Shown here piece after piece: positions 52,154 to 61,134 of a stretch of DNA of 64,000 nucleotides; the first letter of the stretch is position 1; each line of letters starts with the position of its first letter. Origin of the DNA: Clostridium hydrogenum (GTDB lineage: Bacteria; Bacillota; Clostridia; Clostridiales; Clostridiaceae); NCBI RefSeq assembly GCF_021432385.1, contig NZ_JAEACT010000005.1, positions 1-64,000 of the forward strand. The letters are read 5' to 3'. A model generated the notes under the pieces. The model saw only the letters and a program-made list of their open reading frames with translations. It had not been told where the DNA came from and did no database searches. The position numbers were made by a program, and so were the translations under genes.

Positions 52154-53545
52154 ATGGAAAAATATAAACCACAATATCATTTTATACCTAAGAATAACTG
52201 GATGAATGATCCTAACGGACCTATATATTATAAGGGAAAATATCATTTGTTTTATCAATGTAACCCTAATGATTATCATTGGGATACCATGCATTGGGGA
52301 CATGCTGTTAGTGAAGATTTAGTTCATTGGAAACATTTGCCCATAGCATTAGCGCCATCAAATGAATTAGGTGAAACACATTGTTTTTCTGGTTGTGCCA
52401 CAATAAATGATCAAGGAATTCCAACAATATTTTACACAAGTATAGGTGAAAATGACAGGAATGCGCAAATTGGAGCAGAACAATGGATGGCAGTAAGTCA
52501 TGATGATATGATTACTTGGGAAAAGTATAAATCTAATCCTGTATTGAAATTAAGCATACATAAGAAAATGGATATAAAAGAATGGCGTGATCCATTTGTT
52601 TGGAAGGAAGAGGAAACTTGGTACATGGTACTAGGTGGAGGCTGTGAAGATAAAGGTTGCGTTCTAATATATAGTTCCCTTGATCTTATAAATTGGAAAT
52701 TTTTAAACAAAATGTTCGAAGCACCGGATTTTAAATTTTTAGAGTGCCCTAACATGATAAAATTTGGTGATAAATACGTACTTGTCTATTCTCCTAGTGA
52801 TATAGTTAGATATCATGTAGGAACTTTAAATGAAGATTTTACATTTACATCGGAGTATGAGGGAATACTAGATAATAGTGGATGGGAAGGCTTTTACGCT
52901 CCTAATACATTAGTGGATTCTAAGGGAAGACATATAATGTGGGGCTGGATGACAGAAATTTCAAGAGGAGAATTTAATGGAGCTAATGGATGGGCTGGTG
53001 CACAATCTATTCCTAGAGTACTAACTTTGGATTCACATAACTTACTTAAAATGGAACCGGCACCTGAGTATGAAATGCTTAGATTTGATGAGGAATTATA
53101 TAATAATAAAGTTATAAATAATGGCAAAATGACCTTTGAAAGTAAGGGTAGAGCATTAGAAATAGGATTGAAAGTAAAAATAAATGGAGATGAAGATTTT
53201 TCTTTAAATGTACTTGAGTCTGATAATAATGATGAAAAAACTACGATTAGATACGATGCAGCAGCTGGAGAAATTCTTGTTGATAGAAGTAAATCTAGTA
53301 TTTCTGATGAAGTACATAAAACTATACTTAAGTCTTCATTGAAAAAATCGAATGGACAAGTACTTAATATTCGAGTATTTGTTGACCATTCAATTATTGA
53401 AGTTTTTGCTGATAATGAAATTTGTTTGTCAACAAGAATATATCCTATACTTGATAGCAGTGAAAATATAAGTTTAGAACTTAACAAAGGAAATAAATTA
53501 AATATAGAAAAGCTTAGTTTATGGAAAATGAATTCAATCTGGTAA
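52154..53545 (+). CDS. GH32 beta-fructofuranosidase, intracellular
   Basis: A 463-residue glycoside hydrolase of family 32. Nucleophile Asp19 lies in WMNDPNG, the transition-state residue Asp146 in WRDP, and the acid/base Glu197 in ECP. The beta-propeller is followed by a C-terminal beta-sandwich (about 330-463). There is no signal peptide, so it works on imported sucrose or short fructans, possibly phosphorylated. Since uptake here is by ABC transporter, free oligosaccharide is the likelier substrate, and the PfkB kinase downstream would then phosphorylate fructose. Confidence 0.93.
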   Translation: MEKYKPQYHFIPKNNWMNDPNGPIYYKGKYHLFYQCNPNDYHWDTMHWGHAVSEDLVHWKHLPIALAPSNELGETHCFSGCATINDQGIPTIFYTSIGENDRNAQIGAEQWMAVSHDDMITWEKYKSNPVLKLSIHKKMDIKEWRDPFVWKEEETWYMVLGGGCEDKGCVLIYSSLDLINWKFLNKMFEAPDFKFLECPNMIKFGDKYVLVYSPSDIVRYHVGTLNEDFTFTSEYEGILDNSGWEGFYAPNTLVDSKGRHIMWGWMTEISRGEFNGANGWAGAQSIPRVLTLDSHNLLKMEPAPEYEMLRFDEELYNNKVINNGKMTFESKGRALEIGLKVKINGDEDFSLNVLESDNNDEKTTIRYDAAAGEILVDRSKSSISDEVHKTILKSSLKKSNGQVLNIRVFVDHSIIEVFADNEICLSTRIYPILDSSENISLELNKGNKLNIEKLSLWKMNSIW

Positions 53546-53576
53546 AAAATATAATGTGATTGAGATGAGGATAAAT

Positions 53577-54293
53577 ATGAATAGAAAAAGAGAATTTGGT
53601 GAGGGTCTAATTTTTAATATTTCCAATTATTTATTTTGGTTTTTATTAGGAAATATATATTTTTGGGTAATGAATATTCCATACCTATTTGTAGCTTTAA
53701 CTATGAGTCTAAATGGAAATGTTGATGTTAACGTAATTTTAATTCTATCCTTAATACCTATGGGACCGGCATTAACTGCACTATTGGGTGTGATGGGGAA
53801 GCTTACAAGGGATGGAGATGTTAATTTAACAAAAGATTTTTTTAAAGCATACAAAGAGAACTTGTTTGATTCATTATTTTTTTGGACATTAGGATTACTT
53901 ATTTTATTTGTAATTAAGGTTGATATGGTGTTAATTGCAAATAATTCTCACTTATATTTTCTTAATATAGTAACAAAAATTATTTCTTATATTTGCATAG
54001 CCTTAGCATTTTATGTTTTCCCTATAATATCAAGATTTCATTTGAAGAAGATGAGTATTGTGCGACTATCATTTGAATACCTAATAAAGAAGGTTTATAT
54101 ATGTATAATATCATTTGCAGTTATTTACCTTTTGGGGATAATTTCAAATAAAAGCTTTCAAGTTGTAATGGTTTTATTTTCTGTAAGTATTGTAACTTAT
54201 ATGATAATGTATTTACAAAAAGGGGCACTTAAAGACATAGAGGATAGGCTAAATATTAAAGATGAATCTAAATTAAGTAAAGGAAATAAATAG
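53577..54293 (+). CDS. YesL-like DUF624 membrane protein
   Basis: A 238-residue protein with five or six hydrophobic helices. DUF624/YesL proteins are commonly encoded beside LplBC-type sugar transporters, function unknown. Motifs include FWFLLGNIYFWVMNIPYLF near the start and LTRDGDVNLTKDFFKAYKENL in a loop. The ATG at 53577 is chosen because GATGAGG lies six bases upstream. It ends the first transcription unit of the sugar locus. Confidence 0.82.
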   Translation: MNRKREFGEGLIFNISNYLFWFLLGNIYFWVMNIPYLFVALTMSLNGNVDVNVILILSLIPMGPALTALLGVMGKLTRDGDVNLTKDFFKAYKENLFDSLFFWTLGLLILFVIKVDMVLIANNSHLYFLNIVTKIISYICIALAFYVFPIISRFHLKKMSIVRLSFEYLIKKVYICIISFAVIYLLGIISNKSFQVVMVLFSVSIVTYMIMYLQKGALKDIEDRLNIKDESKLSKGNK

Positions 54294-54325
54294 ATGTTTT
54301 TACGGAAATAAGGATGATTATATAA

Positions 54326-54376
54326 TTGACAGGCCAAATTTTTGATGATAAAATAAAACTGTGAATACGTATTCAC
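54326..54376 (+). promoter_or_regulatory. Promoter and LacI operator of the sugar kinase gene
   Basis: TTGACA (54326-54331), 17-bp spacer and TAAAAT (54349-54354). GTGAATACGTATTCAC (54361-54376) is a perfect palindrome covering the expected start, and repeats the 14-bp core seen at 48199. It is a clear second operator for the LacI protein encoded downstream. Confidence 0.85.
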
Positions 54377-54456
54377 GGTTTTATGATTTTAATGGTTTTA
54401 ACTATAAATGTAAAAGAATAAAGTACTGTTGGTACATTTTAAAGGGAGTGTTTTTT

Positions 54457-55416
54457 GTGTCAAATAGAGTATTATGTTTAGGTGAATTACTAATTGATTT
54501 TATATGCTCAGATGTAAATCAGGGATTAACTAAAGGGACTAACTTTGTAAAGAAAGCAGGTGGTGCACCAGCTAATGTTACAGCAGCGTTAACAAAGTTA
54601 GGTGGAAAAGCATATTTTGCTGGAAAAGTGGGTAATGATAACTTTGGAGAATTTTTAAAACAAACTTTAGATCAAGTTGGAGTCGATACCTCAATGCTTG
54701 TAATGGATAATAACTCAAATACTACTCTTGCCTTTGTTTCACTAAATGAGACTGGAGAAAGAGATTTTATTTTTAATAGAGGAGCAGATGAACTTTTTAC
54801 TTGGGAGGATTTAGATAGTGAAAAAATGAAAACTTTTAATATAATTCATTTTGGATCTGCGACTGCCTTATTAGGCGGACCATCTAAGGATACCTATTTA
54901 AAAGTTATGAATGCTGCAAGTGAAAAACAAAATTTTATATCCTTTGATCCAAATTATAGAGTGGATTTGTGGAAGAATAGATTGGACGAATTTATAGCAG
55001 TATCTAAAAGTTGTATAAAATATGCAGACTTTGTTAAAGTAAGTGATGAAGAGCTTCAAATAATAACAGGAAAGAAAATCTTAGAAGATGGCGTTAAGGA
55101 ATTTCATAGATTAGGAGCAAAGCTTGTAGCTGTTACATTAGGAAAAGAAGGAACGTTGATTTCTGATGGACAAAATGTTAGTATAATTAGTAGTATAAAG
55201 ATAAAATCTATTGATTCAACAGGCGCAGGAGATGCATTTGTAGGAGCATTTCTTTATAAAATTTCACAAGAGGACAATCCTAAAATGCTAATAAATGATT
55301 TTGAAAAAGTTAAAGAAATAGTTTCATTTAGCAATAAAGTTGGAGCTATGGCATGCACTAAACTAGGGGCAATTGATTCATTACCTACGCTGAAAGAAAT
55401 AGAACAATTGAATTAA
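54457..55416 (+). CDS. PfkB-family fructokinase
   Basis: A 319-residue ATP-dependent sugar kinase. The glycine-rich substrate site is KKAGGAPANVTAALTKLGG (about 32-50) and the catalytic Asp/anion-hole motif is DSTGAGDAFVGAFLY (near 255). This layout matches bacterial fructokinases (ScrK-like). It would phosphorylate fructose released by the GH32 enzyme. The GTG at 54457 has AAGGGAG at good spacing; earlier in-frame codons run into the operator and lack family sequence. Confidence 0.9.
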   Translation: MSNRVLCLGELLIDFICSDVNQGLTKGTNFVKKAGGAPANVTAALTKLGGKAYFAGKVGNDNFGEFLKQTLDQVGVDTSMLVMDNNSNTTLAFVSLNETGERDFIFNRGADELFTWEDLDSEKMKTFNIIHFGSATALLGGPSKDTYLKVMNAASEKQNFISFDPNYRVDLWKNRLDEFIAVSKSCIKYADFVKVSDEELQIITGKKILEDGVKEFHRLGAKLVAVTLGKEGTLISDGQNVSIISSIKIKSIDSTGAGDAFVGAFLYKISQEDNPKMLINDFEKVKEIVSFSNKVGAMACTKLGAIDSLPTLKEIEQLN

Positions 55417-55477
55417 TTATTTAATGGGAATTTACTAAATTCAAATATAGTATGTGTACAATAAGGAGGCTGCTCAT

Positions 55478-56470
55478 GTGATTACGATGAAAGAAATTGC
55501 AAAAAAAGCCGGAGTATCTCAAGCTACGGTTTCAAGGGTTATAAATGGAAGTTCAGCGGTAAATCCTGCAATAAGGGATAAGGTTATGGAGTGTGTAAAA
55601 AAATTTGATTATCAACCTAATATTATAGCTCAAAGTTTAGTTGGTCATAGATCGCTACTTATAGGTGTAATAATCCCAGATATATCCAATCCGTTTTTTT
55701 CAGATATTATCAAAGTAATTGAAAGTGAAGCAGAGAAGTATGGATATACTATCATATTGTGCAATACAGATTATATGTTTGATAAAGAAAAAAAGTATAT
55801 AAATGTATTGAAGAGTTATAAAGTGGATGGAATTTTAATAGTTCCAAGTAGTGGAGATAAAATTTTAAAGAAATTAAAGAATATTAGCATTCCAGTTGTA
55901 GTATTTACTCAAGATTTAGAAGGCTGTAGCTGTGTATCAATATCTCATTATTTGGCGGGTAAGGATGTGGCAAAACATTTAATTAATATGGGATATTCAA
56001 AGTTCGTTTTTGTAGGTAATGATGGAGATGAAAAGGGAAAAGGTTTTAAGGATGAAATAAAAGATTCAGGTTTTGATGTGGAAAAGGATTTTATTCTTAT
56101 AAATGAAGAACATAATAATTCAGTTAGTTCAAAATTAAAGGAATATGTAAAAAATAGTTCTGAAGATGAAGGTGTAGGTGTATTTGCATTTAATGATATA
56201 AGAGCATTAATTGTTTTACATATTTTAAAGGGAATGAAAGTAGAGATACCCAAAAAAGTCGCTTTAATAGGTTTTGATAATACTTTCATAAGTAAAGAAG
56301 TAAGCCCGACTATAACTAGTGTAGCACAACCTATTGAGGAAATAGGAAAGCAGTCTGTTGAAATTTTAGTCGATAAGATATATGGAAAAGAGAAAGAAAA
56401 GGAACAACACATAATATTAACAACAAGAATTGCAGTTAGAGAATCAAGCTTAAGAACAATTAAATACTAG
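55478..56470 (+). CDS. LacI-family repressor of the fructan locus
   Basis: A 330-residue regulator. The LacI helix-turn-helix (MKEIAKKAGVSQATVSRVING) is at residues 4-24, with hinge helix to about 60 and a periplasmic-binding-protein-like sensor domain. The GTG at 55478 is best placed after AAGGAGG; the ATG at 55476 is out of frame. Two identical operators with a central ACGT lie at the promoters of the ABC/GH32 and kinase units, so this protein very likely represses both until a fructan or fructose-derived inducer is present. Confidence 0.92.
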   Translation: MITMKEIAKKAGVSQATVSRVINGSSAVNPAIRDKVMECVKKFDYQPNIIAQSLVGHRSLLIGVIIPDISNPFFSDIIKVIESEAEKYGYTIILCNTDYMFDKEKKYINVLKSYKVDGILIVPSSGDKILKKLKNISIPVVVFTQDLEGCSCVSISHYLAGKDVAKHLINMGYSKFVFVGNDGDEKGKGFKDEIKDSGFDVEKDFILINEEHNNSVSSKLKEYVKNSSEDEGVGVFAFNDIRALIVLHILKGMKVEIPKKVALIGFDNTFISKEVSPTITSVAQPIEEIGKQSVEILVDKIYGKEKEKEQHIILTTRIAVRESSLRTIKY

Positions 56471-56520
56471 AGTATATTTAATAATTTTAAGGATGATTAT
56501 AAACAGCTTTAATGTTTATT

Positions 56521-56575
56521 AAAAAGGGGTCTGCCCATGGCAATTAAAAAATAGCTAATGGAGCAGTCCTCTTTA
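56521..56575. terminator. Bidirectional terminator between lacI-type and ubiB-type genes
   Basis: AAAGGGGTCTGC near 56523 pairs imperfectly with GCAGTCCTCTTT near 56563. It lies between convergent genes and overlaps the last codon of the kinase-like gene. Confidence 0.65.
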
Positions 56576-58171
56576 TAGTTTTTTTGAACGTATTATTGAG
56601 ATTAAAAGCCAAAAGCCAAGAATAGCGGCTGATGCATATCCGGTTATTCCAATTATAGATATTCCATAAAATTTAGGACCAATATTTGAACGTAGTATTA
56701 AAGAAGAACTTATTATCATGGATGAAATTATTATTCCTAGTATTAATCTATTGACCATTTTGTTAATTTCAGCTATGGGACCTTCAACATTTTTTATATT
56801 GAGTTGAAGTTTTGCTCTTCCTCTCATAAGTCCATTGCAAAGTTCTATAATTTTTGATGGAAGCTTTGAGGAGTTTTTTAAAAATGAATATGAATTTAAT
56901 AAAGCTTCATTTATATCAAGGTTTTTTAAAAAAGATTCTTTGTTTTGAGCTTTAACAAAAGGGATTGCGACATCTAGTATTGAAATATCTGGTGATATTC
57001 TCGCAATTACACCTTCCAAAATAACAAATCCTTTTACAAGGATGATTAAGTCCTTTGGTAAACGTACATTATTTCGCTTTGCACAATCAAATACTTCTTG
57101 AAGAAACTGAGATATTTTTATATTTTCAAGAGATGCAGAGAGGTAACTTGAAAATATGTAATCTATATCCTCATATAATTGATTTCTATCGACATACCCC
57201 GTTTTTATGCCAATTGACATTATAACTGAAATTATTTTATCTATATCATAGTAGGCAACAGATAAAATAATATCATTTAAGGCATTTTTTAAGTTATTAG
57301 ACAGGCTACCCATAAGTCCAAAATCTATAAAACAAATTTTGTTTTCACGAATAAGTATATTGCCAGGATGAGGATCGCCATGAAAAAATCCGTCTTGGAA
57401 AACTTGTTTAAAGTAAGATAAAGCTAATTTTTTTCCAAGGTCATTTAAATCGTAATCCTGTTCCTCTAGTTTTCTTATATCATTTATTTTAAAACCAGTT
57501 ATTTTCTCCATGGTTATAATGTGGTTCTTACTCAGTTCGTGAACTACAAAGGGGCAAGTTACAAAAGCAACATCACTATTTAATTTTTTAAAAAGGTCTA
57601 TGTTTTTAACTTCATTGGCAAAATCAAGTTCCATTTTTGTTGAGGTTGATATTTCGTCGAGAGCTTCAATGGGATCAACTATAAAGTCAGAAAATCTGGC
57701 TCTTGTAAGCGTTGCAAGCTTATATAATATGGATAAATCTAATTTCATTTTTTCTTGTATATTGGGTCTTTGAATTTTAACAATAACATTTGTACCGTCT
57801 TTTAGTGTAGCCTCGTGAACTTGAGCAATTGAAGCACAGGCTAGGGGCTTTTTATTAAACTTAAGAAATACCTCGTCTATTGACTTATTAAATTCTTTGT
57901 AAAAAACAGCTTCTATGTTATTAAAATCCTCAGGGGGGACTTTGTCTTGAAGCTTTGATAATTCTTTTATGTATGCATCTGGAATTATATCAGGACGTGT
58001 ACTTAGTATTTGACCTATTTTTACGAAGGTTGGTCCCAATTCCTCAAAAGCTTTCCTTAGATTTGATGGAAATCTCTGCGCTCTCTTTTTCTTGGAATCT
58101 ACTAAATAACCAAATCCGTAAAATGCTAAAACCTTTACTATTTCTCTAAACCTTTGTACTGATGTGTTCAT
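56573..58171 (-). CDS. ABC1/UbiB-family atypical kinase
   Basis: A 532-residue protein. The UbiB/ADCK kinase-like domain occupies about 20-400: KLxQxxxxR-like segment LGPTFVKIGQILSTRPDIIP, the alanine-rich nucleotide loop ACASIAQVHEATLKDG, the catalytic FHGDPHPGNIL, and the DFG-equivalent CFIDFGLMG. Two membrane helices lie at the C terminus (about 475-530). In quinone-making bacteria the family supports ubiquinone synthesis; clostridia lack that pathway, so the role here is unknown, perhaps in isoprenoid lipid handling. It shares orientation with the phasin-like gene upstream. Confidence 0.88.
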   Translation of the reverse strand: MNTSVQRFREIVKVLAFYGFGYLVDSKKKRAQRFPSNLRKAFEELGPTFVKIGQILSTRPDIIPDAYIKELSKLQDKVPPEDFNNIEAVFYKEFNKSIDEVFLKFNKKPLACASIAQVHEATLKDGTNVIVKIQRPNIQEKMKLDLSILYKLATLTRARFSDFIVDPIEALDEISTSTKMELDFANEVKNIDLFKKLNSDVAFVTCPFVVHELSKNHIITMEKITGFKINDIRKLEEQDYDLNDLGKKLALSYFKQVFQDGFFHGDPHPGNILIRENKICFIDFGLMGSLSNNLKNALNDIILSVAYYDIDKIISVIMSIGIKTGYVDRNQLYEDIDYIFSSYLSASLENIKISQFLQEVFDCAKRNNVRLPKDLIILVKGFVILEGVIARISPDISILDVAIPFVKAQNKESFLKNLDINEALLNSYSFLKNSSKLPSKIIELCNGLMRGRAKLQLNIKNVEGPIAEINKMVNRLILGIIISSMIISSSLILRSNIGPKFYGISIIGITGYASAAILGFWLLISIIRSKKL

Positions 58172-58208
58172 ATGAATAGACCTCGCTTTATATGCATGTA
58201 TGTCTATA

Positions 58209-58241
58209 TAAAAGCCCTAGCTTAAATGCCGGGGCTTTTAA
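58209..58241 (-). terminator. Terminator between phasin-like and ubiB-type genes
   Basis: AAAAGCCC pairs with GGGGCTTTT in AAAGCCCTAGC...GCCGGGGCTTTT. T runs occur on both sides. It follows the phasin-like gene on the minus strand and may attenuate read-through into the kinase gene. Confidence 0.75.
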
Positions 58242-58244
58242 CGT

Positions 58245-58559
58245 TTATTTCAATTTTTCTTCTAAATTATTGATTCTTTCTTTTAAATCCTTTAAATCAT
58301 CCTTTGTTGCAAAGTTAATTTCTTTCAAAACGCTAGTTAAATCTTCTTTTGTTAGAGGTTTAACTTTGTTAACTTTATCGCCCATTGAATCAGTTTTCTC
58401 TTTTAAATTCTTTTTTAGTTCTTGAGATAATTCTTTTCCTTCATCAATGGTAAGTCTACCCTTTTCAACTAAATCATCAACTACTTTTGAGGCCTTTTCG
58501 TAAGTATATGCTGCAGATCCCAAGCCAGCAAGAACAACTTTTTTTAGTTCATCTATCAT
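58245..58559 (-). CDS. Phasin-like coiled-coil protein
   Basis: A 104-residue protein, highly charged and helical. The first half (ELKKVVLAGLGSAAYTYEKA, LVEKGRLTIDEGKELSQELKK) matches the phasin-superfamily pattern seen in small Firmicute proteins encoded next to UbiB-type kinases. The C-terminal half is a predicted coiled coil (KDDLKDLKERINNLEEKL). The start at 58559 is chosen because AAGGGGAT lies correctly before it on the minus strand. Its position just upstream of the UbiB gene suggests they work together. Confidence 0.8.
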   Translation of the reverse strand: MIDELKKVVLAGLGSAAYTYEKASKVVDDLVEKGRLTIDEGKELSQELKKNLKEKTDSMGDKVNKVKPLTKEDLTSVLKEINFATKDDLKDLKERINNLEEKLK

Positions 58560-58753
58560 GAAATTCATCCCCTTCATAAAATGGCATTTATTATAATTCA
58601 ATCATAGCAGAAGCGTTTGCCTTTGTAAATCGTAATAGTAGTTATTTAATTGAATTTTTAAAAAATTTACAATTGATATACTTTTTTAAAAGGTTATTGA
58701 CATATTTGAAGGTTAGTAATAAAATATTAAGTTGTAATGATAAAATTAAATAT

Positions 58754-58830
58754 GCGCTCGTAGCTCAGTAGGATAGAGCAGCGGTTTCCTAAACCGCGTG
58801 CCGTAGGTTCGATTCCTATCGGGCGCACCA
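58754..58830 (+). tRNA. tRNA-Arg (CCU), probable integration site
   Basis: Acceptor GCGCTCG paired with CGGGCGC, anticodon stem GCGGT/ACCGC with loop TTCCTAA (CCU), T loop TTCGATT and encoded CCA. An integrase gene begins its 3' end about 390 bp downstream and points toward the tRNA, so the 3' half of this gene is the likely attachment site. No second copy of the 3' end occurs before 64000. Confidence 0.95.
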
Positions 58831-58834
58831 TGAG

Positions 58835-58873
58835 AAAAGCCTTGTAGTATAAATGTACTATGGGGCTTTTGTT
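58835..58873 (+). terminator. Hairpin after tRNA-Arg
   Basis: AAAAGCC...TAGTA pairs with TACTA...GGGGCTTTT, then GTTTT. It is probably the tRNA terminator and lies at the element boundary. Confidence 0.8.
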
Positions 58874-58902
58874 TTGCAAACGAAAATACATAAAAGTAAG
58901 CA

Positions 58903-58921
58903 TTGCTAACATTTTGCTAAC
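58903..58921 (+). repeat. Two direct TTGCTAAC repeats (possible integrase arm sites)
   Basis: TTGCTAAC at 58903-58910 and 58914-58921 are spaced by exactly 11 bp, just inside the element end. Short direct repeats of this kind are typical arm-type sites for tyrosine integrases with an N-terminal arm-binding domain. Function inferred. The rest of 58922-59190 shows no convincing gene. Confidence 0.45.
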
Positions 58922-59191
58922 AATTAGTATTAAAAGATAATATTATAGGTTTTTAAAATGTTTTTTTGTATTTTTATATAAGAAAAGAAGTTTAAGTAAA
59001 AAATTAAAATTAAGAAAGATACGATGTTTTTCAAGAAGAGATTGGCGAGAATTTTAATGGAGAAGAGTAGTTTCAAAAATTGCATGCAAATGTGATTAAT
59101 TATAATACAGAATTTGTTGAATATAATGAAGTTAAATGAGTTTATAAATAATAGGGGCTGAAAATGAATGGTCCACATTTGGAAGTTTATT

Positions 59192-59225
59192 AAAAATAGA
59201 TAGTATATTTCAACTATCTATTTTT
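59192..59225. terminator. Terminator at end of integrase gene
   Basis: AAAAATAGATAGT pairs exactly with ACTATCTATTTTT around an 8-nt loop. T runs on either strand make it bidirectional; it overlaps the integrase stop by two bases. Confidence 0.88.
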
Positions 59226-60333
59226 AATTACAAAATAGCTTATTTAGCTTTTCAGTAGCTTCTTCTTGCATGTTTGGTAAAACATGCGAATAAGTGTCTA
59301 ATGTAAGAGTTATAGTACTATGGCCAAGACGCTCACTAACAACTTTGGGATTTATCCCTTGAGAAAGTAAAAATGTTGCATGTGTGTGACGAAGGTCGTG
59401 AAAGCGAATTTCTGGGAGATTGTATTTTTTTATTAATTTTTTAAATCTGGTGGAAATATAGTGAGGGATAATTGGTTTGCCAGTGTTCCAGCAACATACA
59501 AAGTTATTATTATCATAATCTTTGCCAAATAACATTTTATTAACTCTTTGCTCATATTGAACTGATTTTAAAACTTGAAGAGTTGTGTCCATCAGAGTAA
59601 TTGAACGCTTGGATTTTTTAGTTTTAGGTTCTTTAAGTATAAACTCCTTATTTATGTATTGAAGAGAATTTGTTACATGAATAGTTTTGGAGTCAAACGA
59701 AATATCTTCCCAGCGAAGAGCCAATATTTCTCCTAATCGCATACCAGTTTCAGTGCCTAATACTACAACTAAGAACATAACTTCATTTTTTATTAGATCC
59801 TTAAAATTTTTATAAGTGCTGATATCCCATACAGACATTTCATGTCGTTTTGGTTTTGGTGGTTGACACATTTCTGTTGGATTTAGGGGAATTATCCGCC
59901 ACTTTACAGCGTGTTTAAGAGCTAAGTGAAGAAATCTATGTAGTTTTAGTACGGTAGAATTAGAAACTTGTTTATTTACATCACTATACAATTGCTGTAT
60001 AGCGATTGGTTTCAGTTTACTTAGCTGTAGATTTCCTAAATGCTTTTTTATACAATTGGCAAATTGACGATACCTTACAAAGGTTGATTGTGCTACATTG
60101 GTTCGGGCATAATTTTCTAACCAATAATCCAAGTAAGATGATAAGTTCATTTTTTGTGTTTCAAAATAACAACCCTTTTGAAGTTTTGTTATTATCTCGG
60201 CTTGTTTTATTTGGGCTTCTTTTTTCGTTTTAAAACCAGAGAACCATTTCTGGTTGCGAGAACCATCTGTTTTTGGGTCTAAGTCAATTACTAAAGACCA
60301 ACTATTTTTTCTTTTAATTATAGTACCTTTCAT
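59224..60333 (-). CDS. int: Tyrosine recombinase integrase (Tn916/phage type)
   Basis: A 369-residue integrase. An AP2-like arm-binding domain covers about 1-55 (KRKNSWSLVIDLDPKTDG), a SAM-like core-binding domain about 60-160, and the catalytic domain the rest. Visible catalytic residues: Arg199 (TGMRLGE), His312 and Arg315 (HDLRH), His338 (LGHST) and nucleophile Tyr348 (LDTYSH). The start at 60333 follows AGGAGGG; ATG at 60339 is too close to that site. It lies next to tRNA-Arg, fitting integration there. Confidence 0.95.
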   Translation of the reverse strand: MKGTIIKRKNSWSLVIDLDPKTDGSRNQKWFSGFKTKKEAQIKQAEIITKLQKGCYFETQKMNLSSYLDYWLENYARTNVAQSTFVRYRQFANCIKKHLGNLQLSKLKPIAIQQLYSDVNKQVSNSTVLKLHRFLHLALKHAVKWRIIPLNPTEMCQPPKPKRHEMSVWDISTYKNFKDLIKNEVMFLVVVLGTETGMRLGEILALRWEDISFDSKTIHVTNSLQYINKEFILKEPKTKKSKRSITLMDTTLQVLKSVQYEQRVNKMLFGKDYDNNNFVCCWNTGKPIIPHYISTRFKKLIKKYNLPEIRFHDLRHTHATFLLSQGINPKVVSERLGHSTITLTLDTYSHVLPNMQEEATEKLNKLFCN

Positions 60334-60349
60334 GGACATCCCTCCTATT

Positions 60350-60556
60350 TTATACTGCTCCAAATATATATCTATCTATCATATCTGAATTAAGCTTTAT
60401 ACCTAATTCAAATGCCTTTAGGCTTATTTCAGGTATGATTATTTTCTTCCCAATTCTTAAAACTGGTTCGATTTTATTTGTTTTAACTAATTCATATACC
60501 TTTACATCACAGATGTTCAGATAGTTTGCCACATCGCTTACTGTATAAGTTTTCAT
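60350..60556 (-). CDS. Excisionase-like helix-turn-helix protein
   Basis: A 68-residue protein with a MerR/Xis-type winged helix: YTVSDVANYLNICDVKVYELVKT followed by a short wing with IGKKIIIPE. Such proteins bind attachment sites and tip integrases toward excision. It ends 16 bp before the integrase start on the same strand, forming an xis-int pair. GGAGGGATTT precedes the ATG. Confidence 0.82.
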   Translation of the reverse strand: MKTYTVSDVANYLNICDVKVYELVKTNKIEPVLRIGKKIIIPEISLKAFELGIKLNSDMIDRYIFGAV

Positions 60557-60586
60557 AGATTAAATCCCTCCATCATATTTTTATAT

Positions 60587-61051
60587 TTAGTCATGTGTAT
60601 TCTTTTTTAACTTATCTATTAAATCTAATATGTTTTTTATATCATCTATTTTAGAGGTGTTATCCCAGGTGCAATTTAGAATATAGTAAACTAAGTCACC
60701 CAAGATACTTTTGATGTTTGAATTTATGTCTGTTTCTTTAAATGTAATAGGCCCACCTTTTATAAAATATACAATATCCTTTTTATCATCTTCGTTAGTC
60801 TTAGTAAAAAATCTATTTAAGTCTAAATTTAATGCTTTGGAAATTTTCAGTAAAGTTTCGAAAGTTGGATTTGCACGTAAACTATTTTCTAATTTGTTAA
60901 TATAAGATGATGAAACTCCTGTCATGGTTTCTAAGTCTCTTAGGGAAAGTCCCATTTGTATTCTTTTTTGTCTTATCAATTCACCTGATAAAAATTTAGA
61001 AGTATCAGCATTTTGGTTTTCAGTGGTTGAGTTAATAGTTTCGTTTTTCAT
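60587..61051 (-). CDS. XRE-family repressor of the integrative element
   Basis: A 154-residue regulator. The Cro/C1-type helix-turn-helix is in SLRDLETMTGVSSSYINKLENS (about 36-57). The C-terminal ~75 residues are acidic with no known domain. It is the first gene of the leftward unit with xis and int, and is divergent from the replication gene. A palindrome lies inside its own promoter, fitting an autoregulated lysogeny-type switch. Confidence 0.85.
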   Translation of the reverse strand: MKNETINSTTENQNADTSKFLSGELIRQKRIQMGLSLRDLETMTGVSSSYINKLENSLRANPTFETLLKISKALNLDLNRFFTKTNEDDKKDIVYFIKGGPITFKETDINSNIKSILGDLVYYILNCTWDNTSKIDDIKNILDLIDKLKKNTHD

Positions 61052-61086
61052 TTTTAAGACTCCTAATCATTTAATTTATGTATTAA

Positions 61087-61134
61087 TTATAACTCTATGT
61101 TGACTACGAGTCAACAAAAAGTTATAATTGTTTC
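61087..61134 (-). promoter_or_regulatory. Repressor promoter with internal palindrome
   Basis: Read on the minus strand, TTGACT, 17 bp and TATAAT form a strong promoter toward the XRE gene. GTTGACT-ACG-AGTCAAC (61099-61115) is a perfect dyad covering the -35 and spacer. A further half-site AGTCAAC lies at 61138-61144. The remaining gap to 61407 contains no gene I can support; any replication origin could lie here. Confidence 0.72.

Noticed and set aside
52894..53487. 197-codon minus-strand frame opposite the GH32 gene
   Set aside because: The GH32 motifs on the plus strand are intact, and the antisense frame is Ser/Leu-rich without a ribosome site.
58727..58912. 61-codon minus-strand frame over tRNA-Arg (CCU)
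   Set aside because: It is antisense to the tRNA; residues such as MVRPIGIEPTARGLGNR are a well-known mis-annotation of tRNA regions.
58930..59178. 82-codon hydrophobic minus-strand frame in the integrative element end
   Set aside because: Phe/Ile/Asn-rich content reflects AT-rich DNA, there is no ribosome site, and it shows no family feature.
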